This document shows positions 31,524-41,716 of a DNA stretch of 64,000 nt, in pieces. Numbering within the stretch: position 1 is the stretch's first letter; every line of letters starts with the position of its first letter. The notes beneath the pieces are model-generated. The model did no database searches. It was not told the DNA's origin and was given only the letters and a program-made list of their open reading frames with translations. The stretch is from Streptomyces purpureus (GTDB taxonomy: Bacteria; Actinomycetota; Actinomycetes; Streptomycetales; Streptomycetaceae), in contig NZ_BMQQ01000028.1 in the NCBI RefSeq assembly GCF_014648195.1, positions 1-64,000 on the forward strand. The letters run 5' to 3'. A program made the position numbers and the translations under genes.

Positions 31524-32570
31524 GTGAACCGACGCCGTAGCGCCACCGCCGCGATCACCGTGGCCTGCGCCCTGACGGTGCTGGGCACGTCCATGCAGAC
31601 GGCGTACGCCGCCCCGCTGCCACCGCCCCCGCCGAAGAAGAGCCTCGAAGAGGTCCGCAAGGAGATCGACGGGCTGTACCGCAAGGCGGCCGTCGCCACC
31701 GACGCGTACAACCTCGCCGAGGAGCGGGCCGAGCAGCAGTCCGCCGAGATCGTGCGGCTCGCCAAGGCGATCGTCGCGGGCCAGGCCAGGATCGACGACC
31801 TGAAGGCCCGCGCGGGCGCGGCCGCCCGCGCCCAGTACCGCGGCGGCGGCCTGCCCCCCGAGGCGCAGCTCGTGCTCACCGACGACCCCCAGCTCTTCCT
31901 GGACGGCGCGGGCCGCATCCGGCAGGGCCAGAAGGCCACCAAGGACCTGATCGCCGAACTGACGCGGACCCAGGGCGAGTTGCGGACGTACACCAAGGAC
32001 GCCAGCACCGAGTGGACCAAGCTGGAGGCCAACCGCGTCAGGCAGGCCAAGGCCAAGAAGGACATCAACGACAAGATCGCCGCCGCGAAGAAGCTGGAAT
32101 CCCAGCTGGAGGCCGCGGAACTGGCCCGCCTGCTCAAGCTGGAGGAGCAGGAGCAGTACAAGAAGCAGAACGACTGGCTGAAGTCCGGCGTGCTCAAGGG
32201 GCTCAAGGGCGCCACGACCGAACAGGGCAAGGCGGCGGTCGCGTTCGCCACCAAGCAGATCGGCAAGCCGTACGTGTGGGGCGCCGAGGGCCCGGGATCG
32301 TACGACTGCTCCGGGCTGACCCAGTCGGCCTGGGCGGCGGCGGGACGCGGCATCCCGCGCACCTCGCAGGAGCAGTGGCGGCTGCTGCCCCGCGTGGACA
32401 TCAAGGACATGCGGCCCGGCGACCTGATCATCTACTACAAGGACGCCAGCCATGTCGGGATGTACGTGGGCGGCGGCGCGATGGTGCACGCGCCGCGGCC
32501 GGGCCGGAACGTGACGATGGCCGGCGCGGGGTCGATGGAGATCCTCGGGGTCGTCCGCCCGGCGTCGTAG
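31524..32570 (+). CDS. Secreted NlpC/P60 peptidoglycan endopeptidase
   Basis: 348 residues from GTG 31524, with GGAGGGGG upstream. A signal peptide (RRRSATAAITVACALTVLG ... TAYA) is cleaved near residue 29. A Pro-rich hinge leads to a long coiled-coil (about 38-225) and then a C-terminal NlpC/P60 domain (about 235-348). The catalytic triad is Cys262 in YDCSGLTQ, His310 in SHVGMY and His322 in VHAPRPG. It cleaves peptide stems of peptidoglycan in growth or sporulation, like RipA/SwlA proteins. The coiled-coil is the usual auto-regulatory element. Confidence 0.93.
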   Translation: MNRRRSATAAITVACALTVLGTSMQTAYAAPLPPPPPKKSLEEVRKEIDGLYRKAAVATDAYNLAEERAEQQSAEIVRLAKAIVAGQARIDDLKARAGAAARAQYRGGGLPPEAQLVLTDDPQLFLDGAGRIRQGQKATKDLIAELTRTQGELRTYTKDASTEWTKLEANRVRQAKAKKDINDKIAAAKKLESQLEAAELARLLKLEEQEQYKKQNDWLKSGVLKGLKGATTEQGKAAVAFATKQIGKPYVWGAEGPGSYDCSGLTQSAWAAAGRGIPRTSQEQWRLLPRVDIKDMRPGDLIIYYKDASHVGMYVGGGAMVHAPRPGRNVTMAGAGSMEILGVVRPAS

Positions 32571-32635
32571 CGGCAGGGATCGTAGCGGCGCGTGCCGTGG
32601 GGCCGGGGCTCGTGGCGGCCGGCGTCGTGGCAGCG

Positions 32636-32716
32636 CGTGTGACCGATGTGCGCGGCCCCTTTGTGGGCATTCGTGCGTGACCGATGCGCGCGGCCCCTTT
32701 GTAGGTATTCGTGTGT
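32636..32716. repeat. 38-bp direct repeat (two copies plus a fragment)
   Basis: GACCGATG(T/C)GCGCGGCCCC(T)... recurs at 32641 and 32679 with a 38-bp period (each ends GG-ATTCGTG-GTGACC), and a third, diverged start at 32717. It lies in the 376-bp gap between the NlpC/P60 and PP2C genes. The rest of that gap shows no gene. Confidence 0.75.
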
Positions 32717-32946
32717 GACCCACGCCATGTACCCGATGTGACCTACGACATGACGCACTGAAGCCGCTCCCGCGTGATGTTCGTCATGGCCCGGCGGTCA
32801 ACTACCTCCCCATGCGCGGCATATGCCATCCACACTTCGTCGATCACCATTCCGCTGGGCCGCCGCGTACCGCTATGGTCCCCGTCTGGCGGGACGTCGA
32901 TCGGCGTCCTGCCGCGCCCTCGGGGGGAGGGAAGGAAACCGGACCG

Positions 32947-34245
32947 ATGCCCGTACCCGTACCGCGACAGCGGACCACCGCCTCCGTGGAGACCGTCGTC
33001 GCGGAGACCGCCCAGGGGACCGCCGCCCAGGCGACCCTGTCGAGCACCCAGTGCACCCCCGGCGGCGTCAGCGGCGGCGATCTCACCCTGCTGGTGATCG
33101 AGGACGACCCGGCGGGCACCTTCACCGTCCCCGAACTGCTCGACGCGGCCGGCACCCGCGTCCGGATCCGCACCGCCCGCAACCTCACCGAGGCCGAGCG
33201 GCTGCTCACCGACGACGTGCACTGCGTCCTGGTCGACCTCGCGCTGCCCGGCCGGCCGGACGACGCCCTGGCCCCGCTGCGGCAGGTCCTGCGGCTCGCC
33301 CCGCGCCACGCCGTACTCGCGCTCGCCGCCTCCGCGGACGCCGAGCTGGCGGCCGAGGCCGTACGTGTCGGGGCGCAGGACCATCTCTTCCGCGAGGAGC
33401 TGGACGGCCGGCTGCTGAGCCGGGCCATCCGCTACGCCGTGGAGCGCAAGCGCGCCGACTCGGTGCAGGTGAAGCTGGCCGAGTCCCGGCTCCGGGCGCA
33501 GGAGAACGCCCGCCTGGAGCGCGGGCTGCTGCCCACCCCGCTGCTGGACGGCTCCGACCTGCGGTTCGCCGCCCGCTACCGGCCGGGCCGGTCCCGGGCG
33601 CTGCTCGGCGGCGACTTCTACGACACCGTCCGCACCCCGGACGGCACGGTCCACGCGATGATCGGCGACGTCTGCGGCCACGGCCCGGACGAGGCCGCGC
33701 TCGGCGTGGAGCTGCGGATCGCCTGGCGGGCGCTGACCTTCGCGGGCCTGTGCGGCGACGAGCTGCTCTCCACGCTCCAGCAGGTGCTGGAGCACGAACG
33801 GGAGAGCGAGGAGATCTTCGCGACCATCTGCACGGTCGACATTGCGCCGGACGGCCGCCGGGCCGGTCTGTGCCTGGCCGGGCATCCGTCCCCGCTGATC
33901 GCCCGGCACGGCCGGGCCGCGCAGCTGCTGCCGTACGAGGACAGCGGCCCGGCGCTCGGCCTGCTGCCGAACGCCCGCTGGCCGCGCCGCCAGGTGGAGC
34001 TGGGCGGCACGTGGAGCCTGATGATGTACACCGACGGCCTGATCGAGGGCCGCTCGGCGGGGCCGGGGACGCCGCGGCTGGGCCAGGAGGGCATGGTCGA
34101 CATGATCAACCGGCAGCTGGCGGAGGGCCTCGGCGGCGAGGATCTGCTGGAGGCGGCGGTGGCGCAGGTGCGGGAGCTGAACGGCGGCGAGCTGACCGAC
34201 GACGTGGCGGTGCTGCTGCTCGACCGGCCCGGAGGCCGGTCCTAG
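32947..34245 (+). CDS. SpoIIE/RsbU-type PP2C phosphatase with degenerate receiver domain
   Basis: 432 residues. An N-terminal response-regulator fold (about 45-160) has LLVIEDDPAG and the acceptor region LVDLALPG, but the conserved Lys near the end is replaced (GAQDHLFREEL). A coiled linker joins it to a PP2C domain (about 190-425) with the metal Asp motifs GGDFYDTV, GDVCGHGPDE, TDGLIEG and LTDDVAVLL. Such proteins dephosphorylate anti-sigma-factor antagonists. No anti-sigma or antagonist gene is adjacent, so its targets must be elsewhere. Start at ATG 32947 with AAGGA upstream. Confidence 0.9.
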   Translation: MPVPVPRQRTTASVETVVAETAQGTAAQATLSSTQCTPGGVSGGDLTLLVIEDDPAGTFTVPELLDAAGTRVRIRTARNLTEAERLLTDDVHCVLVDLALPGRPDDALAPLRQVLRLAPRHAVLALAASADAELAAEAVRVGAQDHLFREELDGRLLSRAIRYAVERKRADSVQVKLAESRLRAQENARLERGLLPTPLLDGSDLRFAARYRPGRSRALLGGDFYDTVRTPDGTVHAMIGDVCGHGPDEAALGVELRIAWRALTFAGLCGDELLSTLQQVLEHERESEEIFATICTVDIAPDGRRAGLCLAGHPSPLIARHGRAAQLLPYEDSGPALGLLPNARWPRRQVELGGTWSLMMYTDGLIEGRSAGPGTPRLGQEGMVDMINRQLAEGLGGEDLLEAAVAQVRELNGGELTDDVAVLLLDRPGGRS

Positions 34246-34300
34246 GCCGGTCCTGGGCCGTCCTGGACCGGGCGTTACGGGCGTTCCAGGGGCGCGTTCG

Positions 34301-34642
34301 TCAGCGGTTGCCGTTGTACGGGCCGTACGGGCCGTCGCTGCTGGATCCGCCGCGCCGGCCGCCGCGGCCGCCGCCGGAGACCTGCTGGAGCGCGGGCCGG
34401 ACGTCGACCATGAAGACGATGGTGGCGATGAGCCCGGCGATCTGCAGGAACAGCATCGGGACGAAGAGGTTCACGGCGACCACGATGCCGAGGATCACCA
34501 GCCAGAACGGCTTGGTCTTCTTGTCGGCCGCGCGGTAGGCGTCCTCGCGGGCCACGGCCGCGAAGACGAAGGCCACCACGGCGAGGACGAGCATGGCGAG
34601 GTAGAGCAGGGAGAGGAATGTGCCGAATCCCGTGAGCAACAT
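34301..34642 (-). CDS. DUF2516-family small membrane protein
   Basis: About 113 residues. Two hydrophobic segments (FGTFLSLLYLAMLVLAVVAF and FWLVILGIVVAVNLFVPMLFL) plus a third shorter one (IAGLIATIVFMVD), and a Gly/Arg-rich tail (SGGGRGGRRGG). DUF2516 proteins are small actinobacterial membrane proteins without known function. The start is set at ATG 34642; a GTG three codons earlier is also possible. It follows HbhA-XRE on the same strand, and these three genes are often neighbours. Confidence 0.85.
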   Translation of the reverse strand: MLLTGFGTFLSLLYLAMLVLAVVAFVFAAVAREDAYRAADKKTKPFWLVILGIVVAVNLFVPMLFLQIAGLIATIVFMVDVRPALQQVSGGGRGGRRGGSSSDGPYGPYNGNR

Positions 34643-34695
34643 GCTGAGCACCGCCTAGAGAGTGGAAAAAGCGCCTCGCGGCCAAGGTACCCGTA

Positions 34696-34732
34696 GAACG
34701 CCGTGGGCACCCCGATGGTGCCCACGGCGTTC
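34696..34732 (-). terminator. Terminator after the HbhA-like gene
   Basis: GAACGCCGTGGGCACC pairs perfectly with GGTGCCCACGGCGTTC (16 bp) around loop CCGAT, 18 bp after the stop. Confidence 0.92.
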
Positions 34733-34749
34733 CCGGATCTCCTCGTCGG

Positions 34750-35367
34750 TCACTTCTCGGCCGCGGGGGCCTTGCGGGCCGTGGCCTTGCGGGCGGGGGC
34801 CTTCTTGGCCTGGGCGCCCTGCGCGGGGACGTCCTGCCCCGTGGTCTGCCGGGCCTTCGCCGCGTCCTCGCTCTTGGCGGTCGCGGAACCGTTGGCGGCG
34901 CTCTTGGTCTCGGAGCCGTGCGCCTCGTCGCCGTTCGGCTCGACGGCCACGGCGATCTCGACGATCTCCTCGGCCGCCCCGCCGCGCCAGGCCTTCACGG
35001 CCTCCTCGCCGTGGGCGGCGACCTCCTCGTACTTCTCGCGCGCCTTCACCGCGTACTCGGCGGCCACACCGACCCCGCGGAGCGCCAGGTCCTGGGCGGT
35101 CTCACCGAACTTCTTCAGGTCGGTGTCGAGGCTGCCGAGCACCTCGGTGACCTTCGCCTGGACGGTGGCCCCGGCCTCCTTGGCCTGGGTGGTGACCTTC
35201 TCCTGGACGGCCTTGGGGTCGGCACTGCGCACGGCCTCGATCCGCGCGGGCGCCTCAGCGGCCAGCTGCTCGATCAGGCCGGGGACCTTGCGGGCCTGCT
35301 GGACGGCGAGGTCGGCCGTACCGGCGGCGAAGTAGAGGGGCGTACGCAGCTCTTCGATGATGGCCAT
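34750..35367 (-). CDS. Heparin-binding hemagglutinin (HbhA)-like coiled-coil protein
   Basis: 205 residues. The amphipathic helical N-terminal part (1-140; LYFAAGTADLAVQQARKVPG, then long coiled-coil) resembles mycobacterial HBHA. The C-terminal 60 residues are Ala/Lys-rich (AKKAPARKATARKAPA), the DNA- and glycan-binding Lys tail. In Mycobacterium HBHA is a surface adhesin and lipid-body protein; in Streptomyces a structural or DNA-associated role is as likely. It follows the XRE gene by 39 bp on the same strand. Confidence 0.85.
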   Translation of the reverse strand: MAIIEELRTPLYFAAGTADLAVQQARKVPGLIEQLAAEAPARIEAVRSADPKAVQEKVTTQAKEAGATVQAKVTEVLGSLDTDLKKFGETAQDLALRGVGVAAEYAVKAREKYEEVAAHGEEAVKAWRGGAAEEIVEIAVAVEPNGDEAHGSETKSAANGSATAKSEDAAKARQTTGQDVPAQGAQAKKAPARKATARKAPAAEK

Positions 35368-35406
35368 GACTGGGGTTCCTCCCGGATGCGGTTGGGTGCT
35401 GCGAGG

Positions 35407-35796
35407 TCAGTCTTCGGAGGGGGGTGCGACGGCTGCGGCATCGGCGGTGTCGAGACCGTTCTCCTTGCGGAAGGAGTCGTAGATCTGGAGCAGCACCTGC
35501 TTCTGCCGCTCGTTGATCGAGGGATCGGCCAGGATGACGGCGCGCGTCTCCAGCTCCTCCCGCTCCCGCTCGTCCAGAATCCCGGCGCGTACGTACAGCG
35601 TCTCGGCGGAGATCCGCAGGGCCTTGGCAACCTGCTGGAGCACCTCGGCACTGGGCTTGCGCAGCCCGCGCTCGATCTGGCTCAGATACGGATTGGACAC
35701 CCCGGCGGCTTCGGCGAGCTGCCGCAGGGAGAGCTGCGCGGTGCGCCGCTGCTCGCGGAGGTACTCACCGAGATTGCCGACGTTGAGCGATGCCAT
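35407..35796 (-). CDS. XRE-family transcriptional regulator
   Basis: 129 residues from ATG 35796 (MASLNVGNLGEYLREQRR). A Cro/cI HTH at about 10-65 (LSLRQLAEAAGVSNPYLSQIERGLRKPS) is followed by a helical C-terminal region with INERQKQVLLQIYDSFRKEN. It precedes the HbhA-like gene and is usually conserved next to it in actinobacteria (ClgR-like in general form, but shorter and lacking other features). Its target is probably the adjacent operon. Confidence 0.9.
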   Translation of the reverse strand: MASLNVGNLGEYLREQRRTAQLSLRQLAEAAGVSNPYLSQIERGLRKPSAEVLQQVAKALRISAETLYVRAGILDEREREELETRAVILADPSINERQKQVLLQIYDSFRKENGLDTADAAAVAPPSED

Positions 35797-35916
35797 GCTT
35801 CCGAGGATGCCTCGCATCGCTAACAATTGCAAGCAAGCCGCTAGCTGGAGTGTCGCCACCGGCGTGTAGCCACCGACTCCCCCGGGAGCCGAACATCGTC
35901 GCGCCGCGCGTAGGGA

Positions 35917-37548
<1,632 letters not shown>

Positions 37549-37561
37549 TTACGCTGGCGGC

Positions 37562-38050
37562 ATGACCGCCATGGCACCCGCCCGCACCGAACCGGACCTG
37601 TCGTTCCTCCTGGACCACACCAGTCATGTCCTGCGTACGCGCATGTCGGCGGCGCTCGCCGAGATCGGGCTGACCGCGCGGATGCACTGCGTGCTCGTCC
37701 ACGCGCTCGCCGAGGAGCGGACCCAGGCGCAGCTCGCCGAGATCGGCGACATGGACAAGACCACGATGGTGGTGACCGTGGACGCGCTGGAGAAGGCCGG
37801 ACTGGCCGAGCGCCGACCCTCCGAGCAGGACCGGCGGGCGCGGATCATCGCGGTGACCGAGGAAGGCGCGCGGGTCGCCCGGCGGAGTCAGAAGATCGTG
37901 GACGGGGTCCACGAGCAGGCGCTCGCCTCGCTGCCCGAGGCCGACCGGGCGGCGCTGGTCAGGGCGCTCGGGCTGCTGACCGAGGGGCACCTGGCCACCC
38001 CCGTCGAGAGCCCCCGGCCGGCCCGGCGCGCCCGCCAGCGCGAGCAGTAG
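37562..38050 (+). CDS. MarR-family transcriptional regulator
   Basis: 162 residues. A winged HTH at about 55-115 (QAQLAEIGDMDKTTMVVTVDALEKAGL, wing RRPSEQDRRARII) with N- and C-terminal dimerisation helices. It is divergent from rox and 123 bp upstream of a DHA2 exporter on the same strand, an arrangement typical of MarR repressors that sense a drug and release the exporter. Candidate operators are the inverted repeat at 37446-37471 and the one at 38093-38112. Confidence 0.92.
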   Translation: MTAMAPARTEPDLSFLLDHTSHVLRTRMSAALAEIGLTARMHCVLVHALAEERTQAQLAEIGDMDKTTMVVTVDALEKAGLAERRPSEQDRRARIIAVTEEGARVARRSQKIVDGVHEQALASLPEADRAALVRALGLLTEGHLATPVESPRPARRARQREQ

Positions 38051-38092
38051 CGGCCTCTCACCCCGCCCCCCTCGCAAGAGGGTCACAAACAA

Positions 38093-38121
38093 ATAGTCTG
38101 CAACGGAACTATCTGCTACGG
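38093..38121. promoter_or_regulatory. Operator/direct repeat upstream of the DHA2 exporter
   Basis: ATAGT-N10-ACTAT (38093-38112) is an inverted repeat, and TCTGCAACGG / TCTGCTACGG (38097 and 38112) are direct repeats 15 bp apart. They lie 52-80 bp before the exporter ATG. Confidence 0.55.
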
Positions 38122-38172
38122 TCTTTCTTGTCGGGCCCCTTCGGCGTGGGCCCCCGCGAACAGGAGAGACCC

Positions 38173-39657
38173 ATGTCCGCCGCCTCCGCCCGCTCGTCCG
38201 GCCCTGTCCCCCGCTCCCGCTGGCTGGCCCTCGGAGTCATCGCCACCAGCCTCCTGATGATCGTTCTCGACGGCTCGATCGTGACCGTGGCGATGCCGGC
38301 CATCCAGAGCGACCTGGGCTTCACCCCCGCCGGCCTCAGCTGGGTCGTCAACGCCTACCTGATCGCGTTCGGCAGCCTGCTGCTGCTCGCCGGACGGCTC
38401 GGCGACCTCATCGGCCGGAAGCGGATGTTCCTCGCCGGCACGGCGGTCTTCACCGTCGCCTCCCTCCTCGCGGGCATCGCCACCACCCCGGCAGTCCTCA
38501 TCGCCGCCCGCTTCCTCCAGGGCATCGGCAGCGCCATGGCCGCCGCCGTCAGCCTCGGCATCCTCGTGACGCTCTTCACCGAGCCCAAGGAACGCGCCAA
38601 GGCGATCGCCGTCTTCAGCTTCACCGGCGCCGCCGGAGCCTCCATCGGGCAGGTCCTCGGCGGAATCCTCACCGACGCCCTCGACTGGCACTGGATCTTC
38701 TTCATCAACCTGCCGATCGGCGTCGCCGCCCTCGCCCTCGCCGTCCCCGTCCTGCCCGCCGACCGCGGGCTCGGCCTCAAGGCGGGCGCGGACGCGATCG
38801 GCGCGCTGCTCGTCACCGCGGGCCTGATGACCGGCATCTACACCGTCGTCAAGGTCGAGGAGTACGGCTGGACCGCGGCCCACACCCTCGGCTTCGGCGC
38901 CCTCGCCGCCGTACTGCTCGCCGGCTTCTTCGTCCGCCAGGCCACGGCCCGCAGCCCCCTGATGCCGCTGCGCGTCCTGCGCTCCCGCAGCGTCGTGGGC
39001 GCCAACCTCGTCCAGATGCTGATGGTGGCCGCGCTCTTCTCCTTCCAGATCCTGGTCGCCCTCTACATGCAGAAGGTCCTCGGATACGGCGCCGCCAAGA
39101 CCGGGCTCGCCATGCTCCCCGCGGCCGCGGTCATCGGCACCGTCTCGCTCGGCGTCTCCGCCCGCCTCAACGCCCGCTTCGGCGAGCGCAACGTCCTGCT
39201 CACCGGCCTCGTCCTGCTCGTCGGTGTCCTCGGACTGCTCGCCCGCGTCCCCGTCCACGCCAGCTACGTCACCGACCTGCTCCCGGTCATGCTGCTCGCC
39301 GCGGGCTTCGGCCTCGCCCTGCCCGCGCTGACCACGCTCGGGATGTCCGGCGCGAAGGAGGAGGACGCGGGCCTGGCCTCCGGGCTCTTCAACACCACCC
39401 AGCAGATCGGCATGGCGCTCGGGGTGGCCGTCCTCTCCACGCTCGCGGCGTCCACCACCAAGAGCAGCCTCGCGGCCGGCGCCGCCCCGGCCCAGGCGCT
39501 CACCGACGGCTACCACCTGGCGTTCGCCGTCGGCACCGGGCTCCTTCTCGCCGCGTTCGCCGTCGCCTTCACCGTGCTGCGGCGGCCCAAGGCCCCGGCC
39601 GACGACACCGCCACCGGCCCGGCGAACTCCTCCGCCCCCGTCCACGCCGCCCTCTGA
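38173..39657 (+). CDS. DHA2-family (14-TM) MFS drug exporter
   Basis: A 494-residue permease from ATG 38173, with AGGAGA just upstream. Motif A is LLAGRLGDLIGRKRMFLAG. The sequence DGSIVTVAMPAIQSDLG is the D1 motif of DHA2 drug:H+ antiporters (EmrB/QacA group). Fourteen helices are readable, with WHWIFFINLPIGV in the middle and a short hydrophilic C-terminus. Substrates of the family are lipophilic drugs. Its place between MarR and HelD and beside rox suggests rifamycin or another antibiotic, which is inference. Confidence 0.92.
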   Translation: MSAASARSSGPVPRSRWLALGVIATSLLMIVLDGSIVTVAMPAIQSDLGFTPAGLSWVVNAYLIAFGSLLLLAGRLGDLIGRKRMFLAGTAVFTVASLLAGIATTPAVLIAARFLQGIGSAMAAAVSLGILVTLFTEPKERAKAIAVFSFTGAAGASIGQVLGGILTDALDWHWIFFINLPIGVAALALAVPVLPADRGLGLKAGADAIGALLVTAGLMTGIYTVVKVEEYGWTAAHTLGFGALAAVLLAGFFVRQATARSPLMPLRVLRSRSVVGANLVQMLMVAALFSFQILVALYMQKVLGYGAAKTGLAMLPAAAVIGTVSLGVSARLNARFGERNVLLTGLVLLVGVLGLLARVPVHASYVTDLLPVMLLAAGFGLALPALTTLGMSGAKEEDAGLASGLFNTTQQIGMALGVAVLSTLAASTTKSSLAAGAAPAQALTDGYHLAFAVGTGLLLAAFAVAFTVLRRPKAPADDTATGPANSSAPVHAAL

Positions 39658-39668
39658 CCCCCGCCACC

Positions 39669-39712
39669 ACCTGCCGGAGGCCCTCACGCGCGCGTGAGGG
39701 CCTCCGGCAGGT
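39669..39712. terminator. 44-bp perfect palindrome overlapping the helD-like stop
   Basis: 22-bp arms meet at ACGCG|CGCGT with no mismatch. The right arm encodes the last nine residues of the helD-like gene (its TGA lies at 39684-39686), and the left arm is its exact complement. It serves as terminator for both convergent genes (exporter and helD-like). Confidence 0.88.
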
Positions 39713-41648
39713 CGCGCGCGTGGACCACGTCAAGCCGGGAGACCGCCCGGGTCAGCACCACGTACAGCCGGTGCAGCCCGCGACGTTCGGCCGCCACGAT
39801 GGCGGACGGCTCCACCGCCACCACGTGGTCGTACTCCAGCCCCTTGGCGATGCTCGCCGGCAGGACCGTCACGCGCGCGTGGGGCGGGAGCGCCTCGGCC
39901 AGACGCGGTACGAGCCCGTCCTCCGCGATCACCCCGACCGACCCCTCGTGGTCCAGCGCGGCCCGTACCGCCTCGGCCGCGCCCGCGACCACGTCGTCCA
40001 CCCGGCGGAACGTCAACTCCCCGTCGCTCCGGAGCGATCGGGCCTCGGGCACCTCGGCCGCGAGCGACGGCAGCAGCCGGTTGGCGAGCTCGACGACCGC
40101 CGCCGGCACGCGGAAGCCGGTCGTCAACGGCACCACTGCGGCCTGCGGTTTGCCGAGGTGCGAGAGGTGCTCGGACCAGCTGCGGGCCGCCCAGGGCGTG
40201 GTGCCCTGGGCCAGGTCGCCCAGGACCGTGAGCGAACCGAAGTCCGCGCGGCGGCCGATCGCCCGGCACTGCATCGGCGAGAGGTCCTGTGCCTCGTCGA
40301 CGACCACGTGGCCGTAACCCGCGGGCCGTTCGATCAGGCAGGCGAGCTCGTCGAGGAGGACGAGATCGGCCGCCGACCACTTCGCGGACCGGTACGAACG
40401 CGGGGGCGCGACCCAGCGGATCGCCGCCCGCTCCTCGGGGGTCAGCAGTGCGTCGCGGGGGTCGGTGAGGAAATCTGCGAGGACCTCCTCGGGGGTGACC
40501 TTCGGCCAGCAGGCGTCCACGAACGCGCTCACCGCCCGCGCCCGGGCGATCTTCCCGGTCCAGGCGGCGCCGCGCGGGCCCGACCGCCGCTCGGCCTGGA
40601 GCTGGACGGCGCGCACGGCGCGGGTCCGGATCCGCTCCCGGCCGACCGCGTACGGCGGCGCCTCGGCCCGTACCTCCTCGACGATCTCCGCGAGCGCCTC
40701 GCACGGCACCCGCCAGCGGTACGAACCGTCCGGCACCGCGAGGGAGTCGGCCGGGGCCGCCACCCGGGCGTAGAGCGCCCGGTGCAGCACGCGGGCCATC
40801 CGGGCGTCGTGCTTGACGACCGCCGCGGCCTCCGAATCGACGGCCCGGACCTCATGGCCGCGGCCGATCTCCTCCTCGACCGTCGACTGGCGGATGCCGG
40901 TCTCGCCGAGCGAGGGCAGCACTTCGGAGATGTAGGAGAGGAAGGTGCGGTTGGGGCCCAGGATCAGCAGGCCGCCGCGCTGGATCCGCTGCGGGTGGGT
41001 GTAGAGGAGGTACGCGGCCCGGTGCAGCCCGACGGCGGTCTTGCCGGTGCCTGGAGCGCCCTGGACGCAGACGGTCGTGGCCAGGTCGGCGCGGACGAGG
41101 TCGTCCTGTTCGGGCTGGATGGTGGCGGCGATGTCGCGCATCGGGCCCACGCGCGGCCGCTCGATCTCCCCGGCGACGATGGCGCTGATCCGGCTGTCGC
41201 CGGCCGCGAGGTGTTCGTCCTCCAGGCCGGTCAGATCGGCGGAGGCGCCGGTGCTCGCGGGAGCCCAGCCGAATCGGCGGCGTACGTCCACACCCTGTGG
41301 ATCGCGGGCGCTCGCCTGGTAGAAGGAGCGCGCGACCGGGGCGCGCCAGTCGATGACGAGGGGCGGATCGGCCGGGCGCTCGCTGATCCTGCGGCGGCCG
41401 ATGTGGTGGCGCCGGCCGTCCTGGAGGTCGAGCCGGCCGAAGAAGAGCGGGCCGGGTCGCTGCTCGCGGAGCTCCTTGGCGTGGCTGCGCAGGTGGTAGC
41501 CGAGGGCTTCGGCGTCGGCGCCGGACGCGGCGACGTCCTCGCCGGTGACGACCTGCTCGGCGGCGCCGTCGACCATGCGGTCGAGGGCGGTGCGGCAGGT
41601 GTCGTGGTAGGCCCGTTCCGTGGTGAGTTCATGGTCGAGTGACGTCAT
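39684..41648 (-). CDS. HelD/HelR-type RNA polymerase-recycling ATPase (UvrD-like)
   Basis: 654 residues from ATG 41648. An N-terminal coiled region (RAYHDTCRTALDRMVDGAA) is followed by the conserved LVIDWRAPVARSFYQA block. Walker A is GAPGTGKTAVGLHRAAYLL (about 197), Walker B with DEAQDLSP (VVVDEAQDLSPMQ), then SKYRSAKWS-type and GFRVPAAVVELA motifs of SF1 helicases and a C-terminal SIAKGLEYDHVVAVEP. HelD binds stalled RNA polymerase and releases DNA; HelR variants displace rifamycin from it. Whether this is HelD or HelR is not resolved, though proximity to rox favours HelR. A TetR operator overlaps its promoter. Confidence 0.86.
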   Translation of the reverse strand: MTSLDHELTTERAYHDTCRTALDRMVDGAAEQVVTGEDVAASGADAEALGYHLRSHAKELREQRPGPLFFGRLDLQDGRRHHIGRRRISERPADPPLVIDWRAPVARSFYQASARDPQGVDVRRRFGWAPASTGASADLTGLEDEHLAAGDSRISAIVAGEIERPRVGPMRDIAATIQPEQDDLVRADLATTVCVQGAPGTGKTAVGLHRAAYLLYTHPQRIQRGGLLILGPNRTFLSYISEVLPSLGETGIRQSTVEEEIGRGHEVRAVDSEAAAVVKHDARMARVLHRALYARVAAPADSLAVPDGSYRWRVPCEALAEIVEEVRAEAPPYAVGRERIRTRAVRAVQLQAERRSGPRGAAWTGKIARARAVSAFVDACWPKVTPEEVLADFLTDPRDALLTPEERAAIRWVAPPRSYRSAKWSAADLVLLDELACLIERPAGYGHVVVDEAQDLSPMQCRAIGRRADFGSLTVLGDLAQGTTPWAARSWSEHLSHLGKPQAAVVPLTTGFRVPAAVVELANRLLPSLAAEVPEARSLRSDGELTFRRVDDVVAGAAEAVRAALDHEGSVGVIAEDGLVPRLAEALPPHARVTVLPASIAKGLEYDHVVAVEPSAIVAAERRGLHRLYVVLTRAVSRLDVVHARDLPEALTRA

Positions 41649-41673
41649 TGCACCGAGCATAGCCAATGACATA

Positions 41674-41697
41674 ACCGAGTAACGTTTTTTACTTGGT
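41674..41697. promoter_or_regulatory. TetR-type operator over the helD-like promoter
   Basis: ACCGAGTAA-N6-TTACTTGGT (9-bp arms, one mismatch) lies between the tetR and helD-like genes. On the minus strand it overlaps the predicted -35; a TATGCT -10 follows about 16 bp later, 8 bp before ATG 41648, so the mRNA may be leaderless. Confidence 0.65.
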
Positions 41698-41716
41698 AAA
41701 GATCGGCCCGTCCGAA

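Noticed and set aside
41673-41716. Rifamycin-associated element upstream of the HelD-like gene
   Set aside because: No GGGGCTTG-type inverted repeat is present; the region contains a TetR-type operator instead. The HelR assignment is therefore left open.
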